39,945 bases of DNA from an uncultured Oscillospiraceae bacterium (GTDB lineage: Bacteria > Bacillota > Clostridia > Oscillospirales > Oscillospiraceae): positions 1 to 39,945 of the forward strand of contig CAQCFX010000009.1 in assembly GCA_948766235.1 (NCBI GenBank), read 5' to 3'. Below are positions 20,690 through 28,591 of this stretch, piece after piece. The number at the start of each line of letters is the position of its first letter. Position 1 is the stretch's first letter. Position numbers and translations under genes: made by a program. The notes beneath the pieces were generated by a model. It saw only the letters and a program-made list of their open reading frames with translations, did no database searches and was not told the DNA's origin.

Positions 20690-22744
20690 ATGAAATATCA
20701 ACAGTGGAATCTGCGCCCGGGCTGTGCGTCGGCGCGGCGGCGGATGGAGTCGGCGGGGCTGGCTGCGCTGTGCGCGGCGGTGCTGGCGGCCCGGGGGCTG
20801 GACGGCCCGGAGGAGGCTGAACGTTTTCTGGCCAGCGGCTGGGAGTGCGTTCACGACCCCTTTTTGCTGCGGGACATGGACAAGGCGGTGGAGCGAATCC
20901 GCCGGGGGGTGGAGCAGGGCGAGACAATCGCGGTCTACGGAGACTATGATGTGGACGGCATCACCTCCACCTGCCTGCTCACCGAGACCCTTGCCGGGAT
21001 GGGGGCGGAGGTGGTCAGCTATATCCCCGAGCGCACAGAGGAGGGCTACGGGCTGAACAGGAGCGCCGTGGCCCGGCTGGCGCAAGAGGGCGTGAGCCTG
21101 ATTATCACGGTGGACTGCGGCATCACCGCCGCCGCTGAGGTGGAGTTTGCCCGGTCGCTGGGGGTGGAGGTGGTGGTCACCGACCACCACCAATGCAAGG
21201 AGAAGCTGCCCGCCGCCTGTGCGGTGGTGGACCCCCGGCGGCCCGACTGCGGCTATCCCTTCCCGGAGCTGGCCGGGGTGGGGGTGGCGCTGAAGCTGGC
21301 CCAGGCCCTGGCTCCCCCGGAGGAGCGGGAGCAGGTGTTTCTTCGCTTTGGAGAGCTGGCCGCTGTGGGTACGGTGGCGGACGTGATGCACCTGACGGGA
21401 GAGAATCGGACCCTGGTCCGCCAGGGCCTGGAGCTGCTGGGCCGGACAAGCCGGCCCGGCCTGCGCGCGCTGATGCGGGAGGCGGGGCTGGAGCCGGGAG
21501 GCGTTCCCACCGCGGTGACCATCGGCTACGGCCTGGCCCCGCGCATCAACGCCGCCGGGCGCATTGAGCAGGCGATGGTGGCGCTGGAGCTGCTGCTCAC
21601 CCGGGAGGAGGACCGGGGAGAGGTGCTGGCCCATACTCTGTGCCGCCTGAACCGGGAGCGGCAGGCCATTGAAATGGATATACTGGAGCAGTGTACGGCC
21701 ATGCTGGAGGGGGTGGAGGCCCCGGCCTGCATCGTGCTGGCCGGGGAGGGCTGGCACCAGGGGGTGGTGGGCATCGTGGCCTCCCGCCTGACCGAGCGGT
21801 ACTCCTGCCCCGCTTTTATCATCTGCCTGGAGAATGGGAAGGGCAAGGGCTCCTGCCGGTCCTTCGGCGGGTTTAACCTGTTCGGGGCGCTGGAGCAGTG
21901 CGCCGATTTGCTGGAAGGCTACGGCGGCCACGAGATGGCGGCGGGCTTTACCATTTTGGAGGAAAATATTCCCCTGCTGGCGGCGCGGCTGAAGGAGCTG
22001 GTGTCCGCCTTCACAGGGGGGCGGCCGATGGAGACCGCCATTGACGTAGATGCGGAGATTGACAGCTGCGCACAGCTGACACAGGAGCAGGTGGAGGCGC
22101 TGTCCGCACTGGAGCCCTTCGGCACGGGGAACCCCAAGCCGGTGTTTTTGCTGCGCTCGGCGGCGGTGCTCTCCTGTTGCGACGTGGGAAACGGCAGGCA
22201 CCTGAAAATGAAGGTGCGGCGGGACGGCATGGTGCTGGACGCCATTTTCTTTTCCGCCAACTGCGCAGAATGCGGCGTGTCCGCGGGGGACCGGCTGGAC
22301 CTGCTGTTTACCCCCCAGATTAACGAGTTCCGGGGCAGCCGCACGGTGCAGCTCCAGCTGAGCGATTTGCGCCCCGCCCCAACCCGTGCCCAGCTGGAGC
22401 GGGAGCTGTTTCAGCGGCTGCGGGAGGGAGAGCTGCTCTCCCGCTGGGAGGCCGGGCTGCTGCTGCCCTCCCGGCAGGATTTTGCCCGCTTGTGGCGGTT
22501 TTTGGAGCAGGCGTGCGCCGGCGGCGGCGCGCAGGCGGGGCCCCAGCTGCTCAAGCAGGCCGCCCGCCGGCCCGACGGGCGCTGCGCCTACGGGCGAACC
22601 TTGGTGTGCCTGTACGTCATGGGCGACCGGGGGCTGATTCAGCTGGAGCAGGAGCGCGTGCTGCTGTGCCGCCCGGAGCGCAAGGTGGATTTGGAGCAGG
22701 CCGAGCTGATGCGCCAGCTGCGAAAATGGATGAATGAGGATTGA
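20690..22744 (+). CDS. recJ: Single-stranded-DNA exonuclease RecJ
   Basis: 684-aa 5'-3' ssDNA exonuclease of the DHH phosphoesterase family, acting in recombination and mismatch or base-excision repair. Motifs are IAVYGDYDVDGITST (motif I, about residue 83), TVDCGI, VVVTDHHQCKEKLPAA (DHH, motif III), VDPRRPDCGYPF, and the DHHA1 domain with GEGWHQGVVGIVASRLTERY and GYGGHEMAAGFTI (the GGH motif). An OB-fold domain (about 460-560) and a C-terminal extension follow, as in Firmicutes RecJ. The ATG at 20690 is preceded by GAGGGA and gives MKYQQWNLRP, which fits the family start. A longer frame upstream would run through the promoter and is rejected. 29 bp before rel. Confidence 0.95.
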   Translation: MKYQQWNLRPGCASARRRMESAGLAALCAAVLAARGLDGPEEAERFLASGWECVHDPFLLRDMDKAVERIRRGVEQGETIAVYGDYDVDGITSTCLLTETLAGMGAEVVSYIPERTEEGYGLNRSAVARLAQEGVSLIITVDCGITAAAEVEFARSLGVEVVVTDHHQCKEKLPAACAVVDPRRPDCGYPFPELAGVGVALKLAQALAPPEEREQVFLRFGELAAVGTVADVMHLTGENRTLVRQGLELLGRTSRPGLRALMREAGLEPGGVPTAVTIGYGLAPRINAAGRIEQAMVALELLLTREEDRGEVLAHTLCRLNRERQAIEMDILEQCTAMLEGVEAPACIVLAGEGWHQGVVGIVASRLTERYSCPAFIICLENGKGKGSCRSFGGFNLFGALEQCADLLEGYGGHEMAAGFTILEENIPLLAARLKELVSAFTGGRPMETAIDVDAEIDSCAQLTQEQVEALSALEPFGTGNPKPVFLLRSAAVLSCCDVGNGRHLKMKVRRDGMVLDAIFFSANCAECGVSAGDRLDLLFTPQINEFRGSRTVQLQLSDLRPAPTRAQLERELFQRLREGELLSRWEAGLLLPSRQDFARLWRFLEQACAGGGAQAGPQLLKQAARRPDGRCAYGRTLVCLYVMGDRGLIQLEQERVLLCRPERKVDLEQAELMRQLRKWMNED

Positions 22745-22773
22745 CGGGGCGCACCCCCATGGAGGTATCATAG

Positions 22774-25006
22774 ATGGATTTGGCCCATGAACGCTATGAA
22801 GCGTTGGAACAGCACATTCGGGAGAGCAATCCCACCGCGGACCTGGAGCGTATCCGGGCGGCCTTTGAGTACGCGGACAAGCACCACGGATCCCAGCTGC
22901 GCAAAAGCGGGGAGCCCTATATCATCCACCCCATCGCGGTGGCGGAGATCGTCACCGAGCTGGAGCTGGACCAGGACTCCATCATCGCCGCTCTGCTCCA
23001 CGACTGCATTGAGGACACCGATTCCACCCACGACGAGATTGCCCGGTTGTTCTCCCCCCAGGTGGCCGACCTGGTGGAAGGGGTCACCAAGCTCACCCGG
23101 ATGCAGTATACCTCCCGGGAGGATGAGCAGATGGAGAATCTGCGCAAGATGTTCATGGCCATGGCCAAGGACGTGCGGGTGATTCTCATCAAGCTGTGCG
23201 ACCGGCTGCACAATATGCGCACCCTTCAGTACCAGTCCGATGTGAAGCAGAAGGAGAAGTCGCTGGAGACCATGGAGGTCTATGCCCCCATCGCCCACCG
23301 GCTGGGAATGCAGAAGCTGAAGTGGGAGCTGGAGGACCTGGCCCTGTGCTACCTGGACCCGGTGGGTTTTCACGACGTGGAGGAGGCCCTGGAGGAGCTG
23401 ACCCACGAGAATTCCGAGTTTTTGGAGCGGATGCAGAAGCAGATTGAGGAGCGGCTTAATCAGGACGGGCTGCGCTGCACTGTGTATGGGCGGCTGAAGC
23501 ATCTGTATTCCATCTATCGGAAGATGTACGCCCAGAACAAGACCATCCGGGAGATTTTCGATATCTACGCCTTCCGCGTGATGGTGGACGACATCCCCAG
23601 CTGCTATAACGTGCTGGGCTGCATCCACGATATGTTCAAGCCGGTGCTGGGCCGCTTCAAGGACTATATCGGCACGCCCAAGCCCAACGGCTACCAGTCG
23701 CTGCACACCACTGTGGTGGGCCGGGATGGCATCCCCTTCGAGGTGCAGATTCGCACCTGGCAGATGCACCAGACGGCGGAGTACGGCGTGGCGGCCCACT
23801 GGAAGTACAAGCAGGGGATGGCCAACAGCAACCTGGGCAGCGAGCGGGAGTTTGAGTGGGTGCGCAAGCTGCTGGAGAGCCAGCAGGACACCGACCCGGA
23901 CGAGTTTGTGCGCACCCTTCGGGTGGATATGTTTGCCGACGAGGTGTTTGTCTTCACCCCCAACGGGGATGTGAAAAGCCTGCCCGCCGGGGCCACGCCC
24001 ATCGACTTTGCCTATTCCATCCACTCCGCCGTGGGCAATTCCATGACGGGGGCGCGGGTGAACGGGCGTATCGTCACCTTTGAGACGCCGCTGAAAAACG
24101 GCGACATTGTGGAGATTATCACCTCCAAGTCCGCCAAGGGCCCCAGCCGGGACTGGATGAAAATCTGCAAATCCAACGAGGCCCGCAACAAAATCCGCCA
24201 GTGGTTTAAAAAGGAGCGCCGGGAGGAGAACATCGCCACGGGCCGCGCCTCCTTTGAGACGGAGCTGAAGCACGCGGGGCTGTCCATCGCCGCCATCACC
24301 GCCAGCGCCGATTTGCTGGATACGCTGCTGCGCCGGGTGCGCTTTGGCGCGCTGGACGAGCTGTATGCGGCCATCGGCTACGGCGGGATGTCCGCCCAGA
24401 AGGCGGTGGGCCGGATGAAGGAGGAGATGACCCGCCTGGGCCGGCTGGAGCGCCAGCGGGCGGAGGCGGAGGCTCTGCGCACCGCCTCCTCCGGCGAGGC
24501 GATTTTCCCCGCGGGCCCCCAAGGACTCCATTCTGGCCCCCAAGCGGTCCAGCAGCGGCATCATCGTGTCCGGGCTGGACAACTGCATGGTGAAGTTCTC
24601 CAAGTGCTGCACCCCCGTGCCGGGGGACCCGGTGGTGGGCTTCATCACCCGGGGCTATGGCGTGTCCATTCACCGGCAGGACTGCCCCAACGCCGACCCG
24701 GCCAGGCGCAAGCCGGAGGAGGAAGGGCGGTGGGTAAAGGTGGCCTGGGCGGTGGGCGAGGACGCCCACTTCCGCACCTCTCTGGAGATATCCGCCAAGG
24801 ACCGGGACGGCCTGGCCCTGGACGTGGCCATGGCGCTGTCCGCCCAGAAGGTGCGGCTGAACAACATCTCCGCCCGCAGCCAGCCCGACGGCTACGCCAT
24901 GGTGAACCTGGAGCTGTCCGTCAAGGACAAAGCGGAGCTGTCCGCCGTCATCAACAAGCTCTCCGCCGTGCCGGGGGTGTTCTTGGTGCGCAGAGCGGGA
25001 GGTTAA
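22774..25006 (+). CDS. rel: Bifunctional (p)ppGpp synthetase/hydrolase Rel, frameshifted
   Basis: RSH enzyme that makes and degrades (p)ppGpp in the stringent response. HD hydrolase domain: HHGSQLRKSGEPYIIHP, LLHDCIEDT (His76-Asp77) and KLCDRLHNMRTL (Asp143). Synthetase domain: RFKDYIGTPKPNGYQSLHTTV and EVQIRTWQMHQTAEYG. The TGS domain VFVFTPNGDVKSLPAG begins near residue 390. Around 24511-24520 (GCGGGCCCCC) the frame is lost. The zinc-finger part (CMVKFSKCCTPVPGDPVVG) and ACT domain continue in the +1 frame to 25006. Removing one base gives about 743 aa, the normal length. Unshifted, the frame runs on to 25278 with unrelated sequence. The homopolymers suggest a sequencing indel; a true mutation or +1 frameshifting cannot be excluded. 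Start ATG has GGAGG 8 nt upstream. Confidence 0.92.
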
Positions 25007-25076
25007 ATCCAAAGAAGGGGCCCCACAAAAGCCCAGTGGAGCGGACTTTGCTTCGACGAGAGGAGTTTGATATGCT

Positions 25077-26297
25077 ATGTCCGACTGCAAGTTCCAGCCG
25101 CTTTTGTTCGGCGGGGACATCAACGTGTACAGCGTGGCCCGGGCCTTTCACGAGGCCTACGGAGTCAAGAGCATCGCCTTTGGCAAATTCGTGTCTTTCC
25201 CCTGCTCCTACAGCGCCATCATCGACTACCGCCCTTGTCTGGAGAACGAGGACGAGGCCGTGTTCCTCCAGAACGTGAAAAACGTGGCGCAGGAGTGCGC
25301 GGACAAAACAGTGCTTGTGATTGGCTGCGGGGACAGCTACGTGAAAATGGCCGCCCATCTCAAGGAGCAGTTCCCCGCCAACGTGAAGTGCAATTATATC
25401 AGCGGAGAGATGCTGGACAAGCTCACGGATAAGGAGCAGTTTTACGCTCTGTGCGACCAATACGGCATCGACCACCCCGCCACCTTTGTGTATGACGGAG
25501 CCATGGGCCATGAGTTTGAGCTGCCCTGGGGCGCGCCCTATGTGGCCAAGCCGGCCGACGGCGTGGCCTACTGGGCCACAGGCCACCGGGAGCTGAAGAA
25601 GGTGTATCTCTGCCAGAGCTGGGAGGAGCTGCTTGCCGCCTTAGACGAGGTGTACGCCGCGGGATATCCGGGCAAGATGATTTTGCAGGAGTTTATCCCC
25701 GGGGACGACACCTATATGCGGGTGCTCACCAACTACTCCGACACCCACGGCAGGGTGAAGCTGATGTGCCTTGGCCACGTGCTGCTGGAGGAGCACTCCC
25801 CCCACGGCATCGGCAACCACGCCGTCATCATCACCGAGCACGACCAGGAGCTGTGCGGCAAGATTCAGGGGATGCTGGAGGACATCGGCTACGTGGGCTT
25901 CTCCAATTTTGATATCAAGTACGACCGGCGGGACGGCAAATACAAGGCCTTCGAGATTAACACCCGCCAGGGGCGCAGCAACTACTATGTCACCGGCTCG
26001 GGCCACAACATCGCCCAGTACCTGGTGGGCGACTTGGTGGAGGGGAGGGACCTGCCCCTCACGGTGGTGAAAAACCGCTCCATCTGGCGGATGATTCCCC
26101 GGGCCCTGGCCTATCGCTTCATCCCAAGGAGCTACCACGGGGAGATGAAGGCGCTGTTTCGCGCCGGGGCGGACCACCACTCCATGGAGTACCGCCCGGA
26201 CTACACCTTCAAGCGCACCTGGCGCATTTGGAAAAACCATGTGGGCTGCTGGGTGCGGTTCAGCAAATATTGTGTGAAGCCAGAGGAGAACACATGA
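25077..26297 (+). CDS. ATP-grasp ligase, D-aspartate ligase-like
   Basis: 406-aa ATP-grasp carboxylate-amine ligase. The central and C-terminal ATP-grasp features are clear: PYVAKPADGVAYW, KMILQEFIPGDDTYMRVLT, VKLMCLGHVLLEEHSPHGIGNH, SNFDIKYDRRDGKYKAFEINTRQGRSNYYVTGSG. This pattern, notably EFIPGDD and EINTRQGRSNYYVTGSG, resembles the enterococcal D-aspartate ligase (Aslfm), which adds D-Asp to the lysine side chain of the peptidoglycan precursor. The overlapping aspartate racemase gene behind it (ATGA) strongly supports D-Asp as substrate. AGGAG lies 11 nt before the ATG, a rather long spacing. No export signal, so it acts in the cytoplasm on UDP-linked precursors or lipid intermediates. Its exact acceptor is an inference. 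Confidence 0.82.
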   Translation: MSDCKFQPLLFGGDINVYSVARAFHEAYGVKSIAFGKFVSFPCSYSAIIDYRPCLENEDEAVFLQNVKNVAQECADKTVLVIGCGDSYVKMAAHLKEQFPANVKCNYISGEMLDKLTDKEQFYALCDQYGIDHPATFVYDGAMGHEFELPWGAPYVAKPADGVAYWATGHRELKKVYLCQSWEELLAALDEVYAAGYPGKMILQEFIPGDDTYMRVLTNYSDTHGRVKLMCLGHVLLEEHSPHGIGNHAVIITEHDQELCGKIQGMLEDIGYVGFSNFDIKYDRRDGKYKAFEINTRQGRSNYYVTGSGHNIAQYLVGDLVEGRDLPLTVVKNRSIWRMIPRALAYRFIPRSYHGEMKALFRAGADHHSMEYRPDYTFKRTWRIWKNHVGCWVRFSKYCVKPEENT

Positions 26298-27001
26298 AGC
26301 AGGAATCGAAATTAGGGGTATTGGGCGGCATGGGGCCCCAGGCCACCCAGGTGTTCTATCAGTTTGTGCTGGACCGCACCGACGCGGCCCGGGACCAGGA
26401 CCATCTGCCCGCCATCATTTTGTCGGACACAGGCATCCCAGACCGCACCGCCGCCATTCTCTCGGGGGACACCGAGGCGCTGTACCAGCGGCTGCGGTCG
26501 GACGCGAAAATGCTGGAGGGCTGCGGCTGTACGGCGCTGGCCATTCCCTGCAACACCTCCCACTACTTTGCCGACCGGCTCCAGGGGGAGATCGGCGTGC
26601 CCATCATTCATATGCTGCGGGAGACCGCCCAGGAGCTGGCGCGGCAGGGAAAAAAGCGCCCCGGCATCCTGGGCACCGACGGCACCATCCAAATGGGCCT
26701 GTACCACAAGGAGTGCGCCAAGCTGGGCATGGAGGCGGTGTCCCCCGACCCGGACACCCAGCGGCTGGTGATGTCCATCATCTACGATGAAATCAAGCAG
26801 GGGGAGAAGGGCAGCCGGGAGAAATTCGCCCACATTGACCGGGCCATCCGGCGCTCCGGGTGCGACTGCGCCATTCTGGCCTGCACCGAGCTGTCCGTGT
26901 TCTCCACCTATCATCCGCTGCCCCCCTTCTACCTGGACGCCATGTTGGTCATGGCCGAGCGGGCGGTGGAACAGTGCGGCTATCCCCTGCGCACCATTTA
27001 A
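26294..27001 (+). CDS. Aspartate/glutamate racemase family protein
   Basis: 235-aa PLP-independent amino-acid racemase. The two catalytic cysteines are in AIPCNTSHYF (Cys86) and ILACTELSVF (Cys197). The N-terminal LGVLGGMGPQAT is the aspartate racemase signature, which favours aspartate over glutamate. It overlaps the D-Asp ligase gene by 4 bp and lies 16 bp before a MurE-like ligase, so it very likely supplies D-Asp for cell-wall synthesis. Full length, cytoplasmic. Confidence 0.9.
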   Translation: MKQESKLGVLGGMGPQATQVFYQFVLDRTDAARDQDHLPAIILSDTGIPDRTAAILSGDTEALYQRLRSDAKMLEGCGCTALAIPCNTSHYFADRLQGEIGVPIIHMLRETAQELARQGKKRPGILGTDGTIQMGLYHKECAKLGMEAVSPDPDTQRLVMSIIYDEIKQGEKGSREKFAHIDRAIRRSGCDCAILACTELSVFSTYHPLPPFYLDAMLVMAERAVEQCGYPLRTI

Positions 27002-27017
27002 ACGGGAGGCTTTTACC

Positions 27018-28538
27018 ATGGAATTGACGCTGTTCCCCCTGGGGGAGTACACCGGGCTGCTGGACAAGCTGGGCCAGCTGGCGTCGCCGCTGCCGGAGGG
27101 CTTGGACCTGGGACGCACGGTGAAGCTGGTGTCCTACAACTCCCAGGAGGCGGTTCCCGGCACCCTGTTCATCTGCAAGGGGGCCCACTTTCGGCCGGAC
27201 TATCTGGCCGAGGCCCAGCGCCGGGGGGCGTTTGCCTATGTCAGCGAGACGGCATACCCCCAGGTGAGCCTGCCCTGCATCCAGGTGTGGGATATGCGGC
27301 GGGTGCTGGCTCCCCTGGCGGTGAAGTATTACAACGACCCCTCCCAGAAGCTGAAGGTGGTGGGTGTCACCGGCACCAAGGGCAAGTCGTCCACCGCCTA
27401 CTATCTGAAGTATATTTTGGACGAGTATCTGGCGCCCCAGGACAAGTCCTGCGGGGTGATTTCCTCCATCGAAACCTGGGACGGGGCGGAGCGGTTTGAG
27501 TCCCATCTCACCACCCCCGAGCCGCTGGAGCTGCAAAAGCACTTCGCCCACGCGGTGAGCGCCGGGCTGGAGTATATGGTGATGGAGGCGTCCAGCCAGG
27601 CCCTGAAATACCACCGCACCCTGGGCACGCGCTTTGCCGCCGCCGCCTTTTTGAACATTGGAAACGACCACATCTCCCCCATCGAGCACCCGGATTTTGA
27701 CGACTATTTTCACTCCAAGCTGAAAATCTTCTCCCAGGCGGAACTGGCCTGTGTGAATCTGGACTGCGGCCATGGGGAGGAGGTGCTGGCCGCCGCGCGG
27801 GAGGCCTGCGGAGCGGTGCTCACCTTTTCCCGCCGGGACCCCGCCGCCGGCGTATACGCCCATGATGTGCGCAAGGTGGGCGGGGACATTCTGTTTCAGG
27901 CGGAGGCGGCGCGGCTGGGCGGCCAATACCGCCTGACCATGCCGGGGCTGTTCAACGTGGACAACGCCCTGGCCGCCATTGCGGTGTGCCAGGGGCTGAA
28001 TATTCCCAGGCAGGCGGTTCAGGCCGGACTCAGTCAGGCCCGCGTGCCCGGACGGATGGAGGTATACGCAAGCCGGGACGGAGAGGTGACGGCCATCGTG
28101 GACTATGCCCACAACCGCCTGAGCTTTGAGACGCTGTTCCGCTCTGTGGCGGAGGAATACCCCGGGCGGCGGATTGTCACCGTGTTTGGCTGTCCGGGGA
28201 AAAAGGCCTTTGACCGCCGCCGGGATTTGGGTCAGGTGTCCGGGGCGTATTCCGACCTGGTCATTCTCACCGAGGAGGATTCCGGCGAGGAGGACACCTT
28301 GTCCATCTGCGAGGAAATCGCCGCCCACGTGGCCTGTCCGTGGGAGATTCAGCCCAACCGGGGGGAGGCCATCCGCCGGGCGGTGCTCAGCTGCCGCGAG
28401 CCGTCTGTGCTTCTCATCACCGGCAAAGGGGCGGAGACGAGGCAGAAGCGGGGCATGGAATATATCGACACGCCGTCGGACGTGGACTATGTAAAGGCGT
28501 TTTTGCGGGAGTACGACGCCCGGCGGAGAAGAAGCTGA
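27018..28538 (+). CDS. MurE-like Mur ligase (UDP-MurNAc-tripeptide synthetase family)
   Basis: 506-aa three-domain Mur ligase. The N-terminal domain binds the UDP-sugar (SYNSQEAVPGTLFICKG). The central ATPase has the P-loop VTGTKGKSST (116-125), MEASSQALKYHR and NIGNDHISPIEHPDFDDYFHSK. The C-terminal domain has MPGLFNVDNALAA, RVPGRMEV, DYAHN and the late ITGKGAETRQ. The MEVSSQALK/IEHP pattern is like Lys-type MurE of lactic bacteria. The residues that normally read DNPR (meso-DAP type) or DNPA (Lys type) are EEDS here (about 420), so the added amino acid is uncertain. Third gene after the D-Asp ligase and racemase; RBS GGAGG. It could be the main MurE or a cassette-specific paralogue. Confidence 0.85.
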   Translation: MELTLFPLGEYTGLLDKLGQLASPLPEGLDLGRTVKLVSYNSQEAVPGTLFICKGAHFRPDYLAEAQRRGAFAYVSETAYPQVSLPCIQVWDMRRVLAPLAVKYYNDPSQKLKVVGVTGTKGKSSTAYYLKYILDEYLAPQDKSCGVISSIETWDGAERFESHLTTPEPLELQKHFAHAVSAGLEYMVMEASSQALKYHRTLGTRFAAAAFLNIGNDHISPIEHPDFDDYFHSKLKIFSQAELACVNLDCGHGEEVLAAAREACGAVLTFSRRDPAAGVYAHDVRKVGGDILFQAEAARLGGQYRLTMPGLFNVDNALAAIAVCQGLNIPRQAVQAGLSQARVPGRMEVYASRDGEVTAIVDYAHNRLSFETLFRSVAEEYPGRRIVTVFGCPGKKAFDRRRDLGQVSGAYSDLVILTEEDSGEEDTLSICEEIAAHVACPWEIQPNRGEAIRRAVLSCREPSVLLITGKGAETRQKRGMEYIDTPSDVDYVKAFLREYDARRRRS

Positions 28539-28541
28539 AGC

Positions 28542-28584
28542 ACAAAACAGGAGCGCCGTGCAAATCGCGGCGCTCCTGCTTTGT
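28542..28584. terminator. Convergent hairpin terminator (murE-like / pullulanase)
   Basis: ACAAAACAGGAGCGCCG pairs with CGGCGCTCCTGCTTTGT, a 16-bp stem with one A-C mismatch. The U-tract is weak on both strands. It separates convergent genes. Confidence 0.7.
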
Positions 28585-28591
28585 GGTGTGC

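Noticed and set aside
25007..25278. Extension of the rel frame to give an 834-aa protein
   Set aside because: After the frameshift the translation is unrelated to Rel and overlaps the D-Asp ligase gene in another frame, while the true Rel C-terminus is intact in the +1 frame.
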